Shown here: positions 50,713 to 59,092 of the stretch, in pieces
Position numbering within the stretch: position 1 is the stretch's first letter
Layout of the letters: the number at the start of each line of letters is the position of its first letter
NCBI RefSeq assembly: GCF_014644495.1
Contig: NZ_BMKU01000011.1
Span: forward strand, 90,145 to 154,144
Origin: Pseudarthrobacter polychromogenes
GTDB taxonomy: Bacteria; Actinomycetota; Actinomycetes; Actinomycetales; Micrococcaceae
DNA length: 64,000 bases
Direction of reading: 5' to 3'
Translations under genes and position numbers: made by a program
Notes under the pieces: model-generated
What the model saw: only the letters and a program-made list of their open reading frames with translations
What the model was told of the DNA's origin: nothing
Database searches by the model: none

Positions 50713-51783
50713 GTGGACGAACCGTGGGTGCTGCATGTGGACCTTGACCAGTTCATCGCAGCCGTCGAAGTGCTCCGCCGGCCCGAGCTCGCGGGGAAGG
50801 CGGTGATTGTTGGCGGCCGAGGCGATCCCACCGAGCGGGCAGTGGTGTCCACGGCGTCCTACGAAGCCAGGGCCTGCGGCGTGGGCTCGGGAATGCCGCT
50901 GCGCATCGCAGCACGGAAAGTTCCCGACGCCGTGATCCTGCCCGTGGATCACGAGGCCTACCTTGAGGCCTCCGAGAAGGTCATGGCGGTGCTGCGCTCA
51001 CAGCCCGGCGCCACGGTCCAGGTGCTCGGCTGGGATGAGGCCTTTGTTGGCGTCCGGACGGAAGATCCGGAGGCCTATGCCCGCCGTTTGCAGCACGCCG
51101 TCCTGGAGGCGACGCGGCTGCACTGCAGCGTAGGCATCGGCGACACCCTGGTCCGCGCCAAGGTGGCAACGACGTTCGGCAAGCCGGCCGGGGTTTTTCG
51201 GCTCACGGAAGGCAACTGGCTGGAGGTCATGGGGAGCCGGCCGACGATCGAGCTGTGGGGCGTGGGGACGAAGGTGTCGGCCCGCTTGGGCAAACTCGGC
51301 ATCGGGACGGTTGCCGAGCTGGCAGCGGCCAACCCCGATGACCTGGTCCCCGAGTTCGGCCCGAAGATGGGTCCCTGGTACGCGCAGTTGGGGCGGGGCG
51401 ACGGCTCGCGGACAGTGGATGACACACCCTGGGTGGCGCGCGGGCACAGCCGGGAAACCACCTTCCAGCAGGATCTGACCGGGTCCGGGCAGATCGATGG
51501 TGCCGTGAGGGAGCTGGCGGCCCACGTCCTGGAGGATGTCGCCGCCGAAGGGCGGCCGGTGGTCGGGCTGACGCTCAAGGTCCGCTACGCGCCGTTCCTG
51601 ACCAAGACGTACGCCCGGAAGATCCCGGAGACATCGGACCCCGCGGAAGTGCTGGCGCGCGCCCTCGACCTTGCGGCGAAGATCGAGCCGGGCCGGCCCA
51701 TCCGGCTCCTCGGGCTGCGCGCCGAAATGACGATGCCAGAGGATTCCCGGCAGGGGCACACCCCGACCCGCAGCGGCTGGTAA
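50713..51783 (+). CDS. dinB: Y-family DNA polymerase, DinB2 class
   Basis: A 356-residue error-prone polymerase. The first metal motif is VLHVDLDQFIAAVE and the second is GWDEAFVG (Asp108, Glu109), the WDEA form of mycobacterial DinB2. In standard Pol IV (DMDCFF) the steric-gate residue is Phe; here residue 15 is Ile. M. smegmatis DinB2 has Leu there and inserts ribonucleotides readily (known). There is no C-terminal beta-clamp motif that I can recognise. GTG at 50713 is chosen because the catalytic core starts there; upstream in-frame sequence lies in a repeat. Confidence 0.88.
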   Translation: MDEPWVLHVDLDQFIAAVEVLRRPELAGKAVIVGGRGDPTERAVVSTASYEARACGVGSGMPLRIAARKVPDAVILPVDHEAYLEASEKVMAVLRSQPGATVQVLGWDEAFVGVRTEDPEAYARRLQHAVLEATRLHCSVGIGDTLVRAKVATTFGKPAGVFRLTEGNWLEVMGSRPTIELWGVGTKVSARLGKLGIGTVAELAAANPDDLVPEFGPKMGPWYAQLGRGDGSRTVDDTPWVARGHSRETTFQQDLTGSGQIDGAVRELAAHVLEDVAAEGRPVVGLTLKVRYAPFLTKTYARKIPETSDPAEVLARALDLAAKIEPGRPIRLLGLRAEMTMPEDSRQGHTPTRSGW

Positions 51784-51790
51784 CGGGCTC

Positions 51791-51852
51791 CATCGATTGC
51801 TGCGTATCTGCCTTTATGGCGCCCCAAAACGGCAGTATTGGAGCAATCGATG
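51791..51852. repeat. Palindromic repeat, family B
   Basis: CATCGATTGCT (51791-51801) and AGCAATCGATG (51842-51852) are perfect 11-bp inverted arms. The inside (CTGCC/GGCAG, centre GGCGCC, CAAAAC) is a weaker continuation. It starts 7 bp after the dinB stop and could end that transcript. The general plan (long arms, GG-CGCC centre, CAAAAC) recalls family A. Confidence 0.7.
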
Positions 51853-51885
51853 AAGGTGTTGGTGGGGATACCCGCGGACATGCAG

Positions 51886-51919
51886 AACGGCGGCGGATCC
51901 CGTGGGATCCGCCGCCGTT
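51886..51919. terminator. Perfect 15-bp-stem hairpin after csbD
   Basis: AACGGCGGCGGATCC (51886-51900) is exactly complementary to GGATCCGCCGCCGTT (51905-51919), loop CGTG. It lies about 50 bp past the csbD stop on the minus strand. The stem is very stable, but no T tract follows on either strand. Confidence 0.6.
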
Positions 51920-51967
51920 CCGTCCTGCGTCAGGCTGTCCTGCCCAGCCGGACAGGCGCAGGAAAAA

Positions 51968-52144
51968 CTAGTCGCGCTTGAACTCGTCCTTGACGCTCTC
52001 GCCGACCTTCTTGGCGTCGGCCTTGACCTGGTCCGCCTGGCCTTCGGCCTTCAGCCGGTCATTGTTCGTGGCGTTGCCGGCCGCTTCCTTGGCCTTGCCG
52101 CCCATGTCTTCCGCTGCGTTGCTGATCTTGTCTCCGAGGCCCAT
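51968..52144 (-). CDS. CsbD-family stress protein
   Basis: A 58-residue hydrophilic, helical protein (MGLGDKISNAAEDMGGKAKE at the start, then repeated KA/GN units) of the CsbD family, induced by general stress in Bacillus. The function is unknown. A strong AAGGAGG precedes ATG 52144. A perfect AAGCATGCTT palindrome lies at 52196-52205 in its upstream region. Confidence 0.9.
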   Translation of the reverse strand: MGLGDKISNAAEDMGGKAKEAAGNATNNDRLKAEGQADQVKADAKKVGESVKDEFKRD

Positions 52145-52273
52145 GATGGTGGCCTCCTTTCGTTTCCGGTGATCGAACGTTTTCACACTAACACGAAGCA
52201 TGCTTACTAATTCAAGTCCCCAGGGACGCCGGGGTTCTGTCGATTGCGGGGGTCCGCGGCTAGGCTCGAACCC

Positions 52274-52732
52274 ATGGACCACAGCATCAGCCTCAGCCAG
52301 CACATCCACGCGTCGCCGGAAAAAGTCTGGACCGTCATTACGGACATTCCCGGCTCGGCCACCACGCTGAGCGGGGTGGAGTCCGTCCAGCTGTTGACGG
52401 ACGGCCCGTATGGCGAGGGAACGCGCTGGAAGGAGACCCGGAAGATGATGGGCAAATCCGAGACGGTGGAGATGTGGGTGGCGGAGGCTGAGCCGCCGCG
52501 CAGCACCACCGTGAGAGCCGTCCAGGGCGGCGCCGACTACAGCACGCTGTTCACTCTCGCACCGCGCGACGGCGGGACGGACCTCAGTGTGACGTTCGGG
52601 GGAAAGATGCACAAGCCGACCGCCGCAACCCGCATCATGATGGCGGTCTTCGGCAAGGTGGCCATGGCGGCCACCCGGAAAGCGCTCCGCAAGGACCTGG
52701 CAGACATAACGGCCAAGGCGGAATCCATCTAA
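52274..52732 (+). CDS. SRPBCC-family (polyketide cyclase/START-like) protein
   Basis: A 152-residue helix-grip protein: HASPEKVWTVITDIPGSATTLSGVESV, cut at the helix, is the typical N-terminus and TRIMMAVFGKVAMAATRKALRKDL the C-terminal helix. It should bind a hydrophobic ligand. TAGGCT lies 7 nt before the ATG; leaderless. Coupled to the pentapeptide protein by TAATG. Confidence 0.85.
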   Translation: MDHSISLSQHIHASPEKVWTVITDIPGSATTLSGVESVQLLTDGPYGEGTRWKETRKMMGKSETVEMWVAEAEPPRSTTVRAVQGGADYSTLFTLAPRDGGTDLSVTFGGKMHKPTAATRIMMAVFGKVAMAATRKALRKDLADITAKAESI

Positions 52733-53409
52733 TGGCCGCGCGCACCCCGCGGGCAGCACCTCCCGGTGTCGCGGCACCGCGCCTGACCCCCGTCCGGCTC
52801 GAAAACCTGACCGACGTCGCCGAGCCGGACTTCCAGCGCGGAGGGCGGTACGACGGCGCGCGGTACAGCCGCGTGGCTGCCGAGGGGATGGACCTGGGTG
52901 GTGCGGATTTCATCGATTGTGAGTTCCGGGGCGCGGCGTTCAATGAAGCGCAGTTGCGCGGTTCCACCTTCCGCGACTGCATCCTGGAGGAGCTGTACGC
53001 GCCGGTCCTTCTGGCGGCCCGTTCCACCTGGCGGGAGGTTGAGATCCGGAATGCGCGCCTTGGTTCTGCCGAACTGTACGAGAGCGGCTGGCAGTCGGTC
53101 AGCATTGACGGCGGCAAACTCGATTTCCTCAACCTCCGTGGCGCCAAGCTCACCGACGTCGTGATCAGCGGCTGCATCATCAACGAACTGGACCTTGGCT
53201 CGGCCACCGGAACGCGGGTGGCCCTGAAGGACTGCATCATCGGCTCCCTGGACCTCAGCGGGGCCAGGCTCAAGGACTTTGACCTGCGCGGGACGGAGCT
53301 CAGGGGGATCAGCGGACTCGGCAGCCTTGGCGGCGTGGTCATTGACGACTCCCAGCTTGGCCTCCTGGCGCCCCTGCTGGCAGCGCATCTGGGGCTCACT
53401 GTCCTCTGA
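52732..53409 (+). CDS. Pentapeptide-repeat protein
   Basis: A 225-residue protein whose middle and C-terminal parts hold A(D/N)LXX-type repeats: GADFIDCEF, AAFNEAQL, LRGAKLTDV, SGARLKDF, LRGTELRG. These form a right-handed quadrilateral beta-helix. Some relatives mimic DNA and protect gyrase (Qnr, MfpA); this one has irregular repeats and a 40-residue unique N-terminus, so that role is only a possibility. Confidence 0.85.
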   Translation: MAARTPRAAPPGVAAPRLTPVRLENLTDVAEPDFQRGGRYDGARYSRVAAEGMDLGGADFIDCEFRGAAFNEAQLRGSTFRDCILEELYAPVLLAARSTWREVEIRNARLGSAELYESGWQSVSIDGGKLDFLNLRGAKLTDVVISGCIINELDLGSATGTRVALKDCIIGSLDLSGARLKDFDLRGTELRGISGLGSLGGVVIDDSQLGLLAPLLAAHLGLTVL

Positions 53410-53472
53410 GCCTCCGGAATGTCGGTGCGCTGAGGGGTTCCCGTATCCACGGCACACCCTCCCGTGTACTAT

Positions 53473-53494
53473 TTACAGAACGAACGGTCGGTAA
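53473..53494. promoter_or_regulatory. TetR/PaaR-type operator upstream of thiolase operon
   Basis: A 22-bp imperfect palindrome opening TTACAGAACGA and closing GGTCGGTAA. It matches the site at 61692-61713 at 19 of 22 positions (shared core GAACGRACGGTCRGTAA). TACTAT just upstream (53467-53472) fits a -10, so binding would cover the transcription start. Confidence 0.7.
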
Positions 53495-53550
53495 GTGGGG
53501 ATCTGCCGGCCGCTGATGACAGTGCTGTTTATCGCGTGAAGGGTGTTTCC

Positions 53551-54777
53551 ATGGCTGCAACCGCAGGTCCGCAGGCTTTCCTTGTTGGCGGGGTACGAAC
53601 TCCGGTGGGCAGATACGGCGGGAGCCTCTCCTCCGTCCGTCCCGATGACCTGGCCGCCCTGGTGCTCAGGGAGGCGGTCAGCCGGGCGGGTCTGGACCCG
53701 GACAGTATCGACGAGGTCATCCTGGGCAACGCCAACGGGGCCGGCGAGGAAAACCGCAACGTGGCCCGGATGGCCACCCTCCTGGCCGGACTGCCCCTCC
53801 ACATCCCCGGAATCACCGTCAACAGGCTGTGCTCGTCAGGGCTGAGCGCCATCATCATGGCCAGCCACATGATCAAGTCGGGTGCAGCGGACATCGTGAT
53901 AGCCGGCGGCGTGGAATCCATGAGCCGGGCGCCCTGGGTGCAGGAAAAGCCCGCAACGGCATTCGCAAAGCCGGGCGCCATCTTTGACACGTCCATCGGC
54001 TGGCGGTTCGCCAACCCGCTGTTCCAGAAGGGCGAGCTTTCCCGCGACGGCAAAATGACCTACTCCATGCCGGAGACCGCAGAGGAAGTGGCCCGCGTGG
54101 ACAACATCTCCCGGGAGGACGCCGACGCCTTTGCCGTCCGGTCCCACCAGCGCGCCCTGGACGCCATCGCCGCCGGGCGGTTCAAGGACGAGATCGTCCC
54201 GGTGACCGTCAGGACCCGCAAATCCGAGACCGTGGTGGACACGGATGAAGGCCCCCGCGAAGGCACCACCATGGAGGTCCTCGCCAAACTGAAGCCCGTG
54301 ACGCACGGAGGTTCCGTGGTCACCGCAGGCAACTCCTCCACCCTGAACGACGGGGCATCCGCCATCATCGTGGCCTCCGAAGCGGCCATCGAAAGGCTCG
54401 GGTTGACGCCCCGGGCACGCATCATTGACGGCGCCTCTGCCGGCTGCGAGCCGGAGATCATGGGCATCGGCCCGGTCCCCGCCACCCAGAAGGTGCTCAA
54501 GCGGAGCGGCCTCAGCGCAGGTGACCTGGACGCCGTCGAACTAAACGAAGCCTTTGCCACGCAATCCCTCGCCAGCATCCGGCGCCTTGGCCTGGATCCG
54601 GACATCGTGAACAACGACGGCGGCGCGATCTCCCTGGGGCACCCGCTGGGTTCCAGCGGGGCGCGGATCGCGATCACCCTCTTGGGCCGGATGGAGCGCG
54701 AGGACGCCAGGAGGGGCCTCGCCACCATGTGCATCGGCGTGGGCCAGGGTACGGCCATGCTGCTGGAGAAAGTCTGA
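53551..54777 (+). CDS. Thiolase (3-oxoacyl-CoA / beta-ketoadipyl-CoA type)
   Basis: A 408-residue thiolase with nucleophile Cys in VNRLCSSGLSAI, the NEAFA motif and the C-terminal GGAISLGHPLGSSGAR with catalytic His/Cys pair region. In the phenylacetate pathway a PaaJ-type thiolase would cleave 3-oxo-5,6-dehydrosuberyl-CoA and 3-oxoadipyl-CoA, which fits the downstream genes and the operator shared with paaZ. AAGGGTG precedes the ATG. Stop and hydratase start overlap (TGATG). Confidence 0.9.
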   Translation: MAATAGPQAFLVGGVRTPVGRYGGSLSSVRPDDLAALVLREAVSRAGLDPDSIDEVILGNANGAGEENRNVARMATLLAGLPLHIPGITVNRLCSSGLSAIIMASHMIKSGAADIVIAGGVESMSRAPWVQEKPATAFAKPGAIFDTSIGWRFANPLFQKGELSRDGKMTYSMPETAEEVARVDNISREDADAFAVRSHQRALDAIAAGRFKDEIVPVTVRTRKSETVVDTDEGPREGTTMEVLAKLKPVTHGGSVVTAGNSSTLNDGASAIIVASEAAIERLGLTPRARIIDGASAGCEPEIMGIGPVPATQKVLKRSGLSAGDLDAVELNEAFATQSLASIRRLGLDPDIVNNDGGAISLGHPLGSSGARIAITLLGRMEREDARRGLATMCIGVGQGTAMLLEKV

Positions 54778-55625
54778 TGGCGGGCCCCGTGGACCTGGCC
54801 GCCGAGAAGTTCCACACGCTCCTCGTGGAGGAACGCACCGACCGGGTGGTGGTGCTGCTGAACCGGCCCGAGGTGCGCAACGCGATCGACCAGCAGATGG
54901 TGGACGAGCTGCACGTGGTCTGCGCCGCGCTGGAGCAGGACCCCAAAGTGCTGATCATCGCGGGCGTGGATGGCGTGTTCGCCTCCGGCGCCGATATTGC
55001 GCAGCTCCGCGAACGGCGCCGGGACGACGCCCTGCAGGGAATCAATTCCACCATCTTTGTCCGCATCGCCAAGCTGCCCATGCCGGTCATTGCCGCGCTG
55101 GACGGGTACTGCCTGGGCGGGGGCGCGGAGCTCGCCTACGCGGCGGATTTCCGGATCGGGACATCCAGCGTCCGCATTGGCAACCCCGAAACAGGGCTGG
55201 GAATTCTGGCTGCCGCCGGTGCCAGCTGGCGGCTGAAGGAACTGGTGGGGGAGCCCGTAGCCAAGCAGGTCCTCCTGGCGGGAAAGGTCCTCACCGCCGA
55301 AGAAGCACTGGCTGTCAACCTCATCACCGAAATCCACGACGCACCGGAACTCATGGACGCGGCGCACAGCCTGGCGGACAGGATCACCCGGCAGGATCCG
55401 CTGGCAGTCCGGATCACCAAGTCCGTGTTCCACGCCCCTGCGGAAGCGCATCCCATCATTGACCAGCTGGCACAAGGGATCCTGTTTGAATCCGAGGCCA
55501 AATTCGACCGGATGCAGCAGTTCCTGGATAGGAAAAACGACAAGAAAACCGGCAAGAACGACGGCGGCAGTGCTGCCACCGCCGGAACCACGGCAGGCGC
55601 CGAGAGCGGAGAGCAGAACCGATGA
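54777..55625 (+). CDS. Enoyl-CoA hydratase/isomerase family protein
   Basis: A 282-residue crotonase: oxyanion-hole segments FASGADIAQL and DGYCLGGGAELAYAADFRI, the latter with catalytic Glu. Its C-terminus carries an extra Lys/Ala/Gly-rich tail (about 255-282) not seen in the core family. Candidate PaaF/PaaG in the phenylacetate pathway. Coupled to both neighbours by overlaps. Confidence 0.9.
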   Translation: MAGPVDLAAEKFHTLLVEERTDRVVVLLNRPEVRNAIDQQMVDELHVVCAALEQDPKVLIIAGVDGVFASGADIAQLRERRRDDALQGINSTIFVRIAKLPMPVIAALDGYCLGGGAELAYAADFRIGTSSVRIGNPETGLGILAAAGASWRLKELVGEPVAKQVLLAGKVLTAEEALAVNLITEIHDAPELMDAAHSLADRITRQDPLAVRITKSVFHAPAEAHPIIDQLAQGILFESEAKFDRMQQFLDRKNDKKTGKNDGGSAATAGTTAGAESGEQNR

Positions 55626-56506
55626 GCACACCCGAACCTTCCCCCGGCCTGCCCGCTGATCTTCCCCACTTCGTGGGCGTCCTGGGCGGCGGCCGCATGG
55701 GTGCCGGAATCGCCCACGCCTTCCTGGTCAAGGGCGCGGACGTGCTGGTGGTTGAGCGCGACGACCAGTCTGCGGAAGCTGCCCGTGAGCGCGTGGAATC
55801 GGCCGCGGCAAAGAGTATTGAGCGCGGCATGACGGACACCAACCTGGACGAGATGGTGTCCAGGCTGTCAGTCACGGTGGATTACGACGACTTCGCTGAC
55901 CGCCAGCTGGTGGTGGAAGCGGTGCCGGAGGACTGGGACCTGAAAGTCACGTCACTGCGCGGCATCGAGGAGCGGCTTGCCGGTGATGCCTACCTGGCCT
56001 CGAACACGTCATCGCTGTCCGTGAACGGCCTCGCCGGTGAACTGAAGCGGCCCGAAAACTTCCTGGGCCTGCACTTCTTCAATCCTGTTCCGGCATCCAC
56101 GCTCATCGAGGTGGTGCTGGGGGAGCGCACGTCTCCCCAGCTCGCTGCCGCCGCGAAGGGGTGGGTGGAGGCACTCGGCAAGACCGCCGTCGTGGTTAAT
56201 GACGCCCCGGGGTTCGCGTCCTCCAGGCTGGGCGTGGCTATCGCCCTGGAGGCGATGCGCATGGTGGAGGAAGGCGTCGCGTCCGCCGAGGATATAGACA
56301 ACGCCATGGTCCTGGGCTACAAGCACCCCACCGGGCCGCTGAGGACCACGGACATCGTGGGGCTGGACGTACGGCTCGGCATCGCCGAATACCTGCACTC
56401 CACCCTGGGCGAGCGGTTCGCCCCGCCCCAGATTCTCAAGGACAAGGTGGCCCGGGGCGAACTGGGACGGAAAACCGGCAAGGGCTTTTTCGACTGGCCC
56501 GGCTAG
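55622..56506 (+). CDS. 3-hydroxyacyl-CoA dehydrogenase (PaaH/Hbd-like)
   Basis: A 294-residue NAD-dependent dehydrogenase: Rossmann motif GVLGGGRMGAGIAHAF, catalytic SNTSSLSV and GLHFFNPVP with the His, and the C-terminal LGYKHPTGPLRTTD region. It completes the hydratase-dehydrogenase-thiolase set. ATG at 55622 is in the ATGA overlap. Confidence 0.91.
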   Translation: MSTPEPSPGLPADLPHFVGVLGGGRMGAGIAHAFLVKGADVLVVERDDQSAEAARERVESAAAKSIERGMTDTNLDEMVSRLSVTVDYDDFADRQLVVEAVPEDWDLKVTSLRGIEERLAGDAYLASNTSSLSVNGLAGELKRPENFLGLHFFNPVPASTLIEVVLGERTSPQLAAAAKGWVEALGKTAVVVNDAPGFASSRLGVAIALEAMRMVEEGVASAEDIDNAMVLGYKHPTGPLRTTDIVGLDVRLGIAEYLHSTLGERFAPPQILKDKVARGELGRKTGKGFFDWPG

Positions 56507-56515
56507 GAACGCAGG

Positions 56516-56749
56516 TCAGTCGAAGAAACCGACGATGTAGCCGATGAAGTAGAGCAGGAACAGCAGGACGCCGGCCCCGATGGCGCCCATCCAGAAGATC
56601 TGCTGGCCTTTCCCTGAGCCCTTCTGCCGGGGCTCCTGGGTGCCTGCCACCGACCCTTCACCGGGAGGCGTTTCGCCGGGCGGCACCCCGCCGCCGGGCT
56701 CCAGGCCTGTGATCTTGTCATCCTCCGGGTCCGGATTGGTTCCTGACAC
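56516..56749 (-). CDS. DUF6480 small membrane protein
   Basis: A 77-residue protein with the signature LEPGGGVPPGETPPGEG near the N-terminus and one C-terminal membrane helix (MGAIGAGVLLFLLYFIGYIV). The family is common in actinobacteria; function unknown. It is convergent with the dehydrogenase gene. Confidence 0.85.
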   Translation of the reverse strand: MSGTNPDPEDDKITGLEPGGGVPPGETPPGEGSVAGTQEPRQKGSGKGQQIFWMGAIGAGVLLFLLYFIGYIVGFFD

Positions 56750-56824
56750 GTAAACTCCCTCGCTCGCCGTCCTGATGCTGTCCCCAGCGTAACCGCCCCT
56801 GGTGGTTGCACCTAGGCTGGTGCC

Positions 56825-57433
56825 GTGACTTTCCTAGAACCCCTTACCCTCACGGGCAGGTATGTAACCCTGGAACCGTTGTCCAGTGAGCACCACGACG
56901 GCCTGGTGGAGGCGGTACGGGACGGCGAGCTGTGGCGGCTTTGGTACACCTCGGTGCCGGCCCCCAAGGAAATGGCCGCTGAGATCGGGCGCCGCCTGGA
57001 CCTGCAGGAGCAGGGATCCATGCTGCCGTTCACCACCCGGCTGATCGACCCCGGCACCGGCGCGCCCGGCCGGATCATCGGCATGACCACCTACATGAAC
57101 ATCGACGCCGGCACGCCCCGGGTGGAGATCGGCTCCACCTGGAACGCCGCGTCCGTCCAGGGAACCGGGACCAACCCCGATTCCAAGCTCCTGCTGCTGC
57201 GGCACGCGTTCGAGACGCTGGGCTGCCCGGCCGTGGAGTTCCGGACGCACTGGCTGAACCACCAGTCGCGCGAGGCCATCGCCCGGCTGGGCGCCAAACA
57301 GGACGGCGTGCTGCGCAACCACTCCAGGACCCGGGACGGGCTCCTCAGGGACACCGTGGTGTTCTCCATTCTGGAGCACGAGTGGCCCATGGTCCGGGCG
57401 GGCCTGGAGTACCGGCTGGCAAAGCGCCGCTAG
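56825..57433 (+). CDS. GNAT-family acetyltransferase (RimJ/RimL-like)
   Basis: A 202-residue N-acetyltransferase: LTGRYVTLEPLSSEHHDGL at the N-terminus and the CoA-binding region TNPDSKLLLLRHAFETLG, then SREAIARLGAKQDGVLRNH. It probably acetylates a protein N-terminus or small amine; the target is unknown. GTG at 56825 is leaderless with TAGGCT 6 nt upstream. Confidence 0.88.
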   Translation: MTFLEPLTLTGRYVTLEPLSSEHHDGLVEAVRDGELWRLWYTSVPAPKEMAAEIGRRLDLQEQGSMLPFTTRLIDPGTGAPGRIIGMTTYMNIDAGTPRVEIGSTWNAASVQGTGTNPDSKLLLLRHAFETLGCPAVEFRTHWLNHQSREAIARLGAKQDGVLRNHSRTRDGLLRDTVVFSILEHEWPMVRAGLEYRLAKRR

Positions 57434-57443
57434 ACCAGCCCTG

Positions 57444-58274
57444 CTAGCCGGCGGAGTAGGCGCCGGCGGCGTTCAGGGCCTTGTAATACGCGTCATAGCC
57501 CTCGGCGTTCGGGTGGAAGCTATCCGGGTTTCCCGGGCCGCCGAGGTTGATCCACGGATCCGGGGACAGAGCGCCATGGCCGAGGAACGCGGACCGCACG
57601 TCAACGTAGGTCGCGCCGGTGCTGCCCGCGGCAGCGGCGATGGCCCCGTTCAGGGCGTCAGCCAACTGGGTGGCCTGGTAGATGAACAGCGCCGCGGCAC
57701 TTGTCTGCCCAGCCGGGATGGGGTCGAGGAGGTAGGGGTATCCGGTGACCACGATCCTGGCGTTGGGCGCGGCTGCCTGCACGCTCTCGATCATCGAAAC
57801 CACGTCGCGGTACAGCTGCCCGCTCCCGAGCTGGGCGGAGGCATAGGCGGTGGCCGCGCCACACTCCTGGCCCGGGGTGACACCTGCCAAGGCCACGCCG
57901 CAATAGGTGATGATGGCGCCGAAGCCGAGGTTGTTGCCGCCGGCGGTGATGGTCACCAGTTCGGTGCTCTTGTTCAGCCGCCCAAGTTGGGAGTCCACCA
58001 CATCCCGGGTTGTGTTCCCGCTGCACGCCTCGTTGACCATCAGTTTGATCGCCTTGGACCCGTCGGCGAGCTCTGAATACGTGTTGTCACTGCGATAGCA
58101 GTCGTCAAGGTACGGCCCGGCTCCCTGCCCGGCGGCGAAGGAGTCTCCCAGCGCAATGTACTTGGTCTTGTCCGCAGCCTGTGCAGGCACGGTGGCCAGC
58201 CCTGCCGCCATGGCGAGGGTGGCGAGGCCTGCTGCAAAAGCCGAGCGACGGCGTCGTACGGTGATATTTCCCAA
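57444..58274 (-). CDS. Secreted SGNH/GDSL hydrolase
   Basis: A 276-residue secreted esterase/lipase. A signal peptide is at 1-33 (VRRRRSAFAAGLATLAMAAG, cut after AQA). Block I is ALGDSFAAGQG (Ser), block III TAGGNNLGF, block V DSFHPNAEGY (Asp, His). It starts with TTG at 58274, supported by AAGGAG at proper distance. Closest in style to Streptomyces secreted SGNH lipases; natural substrate unknown. Confidence 0.9.
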   Translation of the reverse strand: MGNITVRRRRSAFAAGLATLAMAAGLATVPAQAADKTKYIALGDSFAAGQGAGPYLDDCYRSDNTYSELADGSKAIKLMVNEACSGNTTRDVVDSQLGRLNKSTELVTITAGGNNLGFGAIITYCGVALAGVTPGQECGAATAYASAQLGSGQLYRDVVSMIESVQAAAPNARIVVTGYPYLLDPIPAGQTSAAALFIYQATQLADALNGAIAAAAGSTGATYVDVRSAFLGHGALSPDPWINLGGPGNPDSFHPNAEGYDAYYKALNAAGAYSAG

Positions 58275-58372
58275 GTGGCTCTCCTTGAACGGGTGGAAGA
58301 AGGCAAGTACGAGCCACCGTACTACCTGGCTGTGACGTGCACCTCCTGTGGCCGGTGTGATTAGCTGTGCGG

Positions 58373-59092
58373 ATGAAGAAACCGGGCAGGCCCATGGACT
58401 GGGACGGTGCTGTCAACGCCTGGCATGTGGCCGGCGGCGTCTACCGCATGGGCAGGCGCGAGTGGCTCACCGAATCGGGCTGGCGGCAGGCGTACGACGA
58501 CGGCATCCGCACGGTGATTGACCTCCGCAACGAGGCGGAGGCGCAGCGCCGGGACACCGATCCCGTGGTGGGCGGGGCAGCCTGGTCCGGGATGGTGGTG
58601 GTTTCCGCGCCCACGGAGAAGCCGGGCGATCCGCGCTTTACCGCCGTGACCGGCCCCTACCTCAACGATCCGGCCCACTACCCGGAGAACGCGCGGCTGT
58701 TCCCGGACAAGCTGGTGGGCGTCTTCCGCGAGCTTGCGGCAGCTTCGGCCCGCGGCGCCGTGGTGCTGCACTGCGCGGCCGGCCGGGACCGCAGCGGCAT
58801 GGTGGCGGCCATGGTCCAGGACCTTGCCGGGGACTCCGGGCAGGACATCGCCGACGGCTACCGGCGCGCGGCCCGCGGCATCAACGAGCGCTACCGCACC
58901 CACGGCCCGCCTCATGCGCGCGAACGCTACCTCAGCGAGGCGGAACTGGCCCCGCTGCTTGAGGCGCGCGGAGAGGCCGTGGCGCAATTCGTGCGCAGCC
59001 TCGATACCCGCGCGTTCCTGCTGGACAACGGACTCAGCGCCGCGGAGCTTGACGCCGTCCGGGCCTTATGCGGAGCGGGGGTGTCCCGATGA
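58373..59092 (+). CDS. Tyrosine-protein phosphatase (Y_phosphatase3 family)
   Basis: A 239-residue phosphatase with the P-loop HCAAGRDRSG (Cys-X5-Arg) and the general N-terminal RSG-like GGVYRMGR. The family includes mycobacterial PtpB. A leaderless TTAGCT box supports the ATG at 58373. The stop overlaps the secreted protease start (ATGA). Confidence 0.88.
   Translation: MKKPGRPMDWDGAVNAWHVAGGVYRMGRREWLTESGWRQAYDDGIRTVIDLRNEAEAQRRDTDPVVGGAAWSGMVVVSAPTEKPGDPRFTAVTGPYLNDPAHYPENARLFPDKLVGVFRELAAASARGAVVLHCAAGRDRSGMVAAMVQDLAGDSGQDIADGYRRAARGINERYRTHGPPHARERYLSEAELAPLLEARGEAVAQFVRSLDTRAFLLDNGLSAAELDAVRALCGAGVSR

Noticed and set aside
51968..52777. 269-codon minus-strand frame reaching beyond csbD
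   Set aside because: Only the last 58 codons are protein-like (CsbD) and have a Shine-Dalgarno site. The rest is antisense to the SRPBCC gene.
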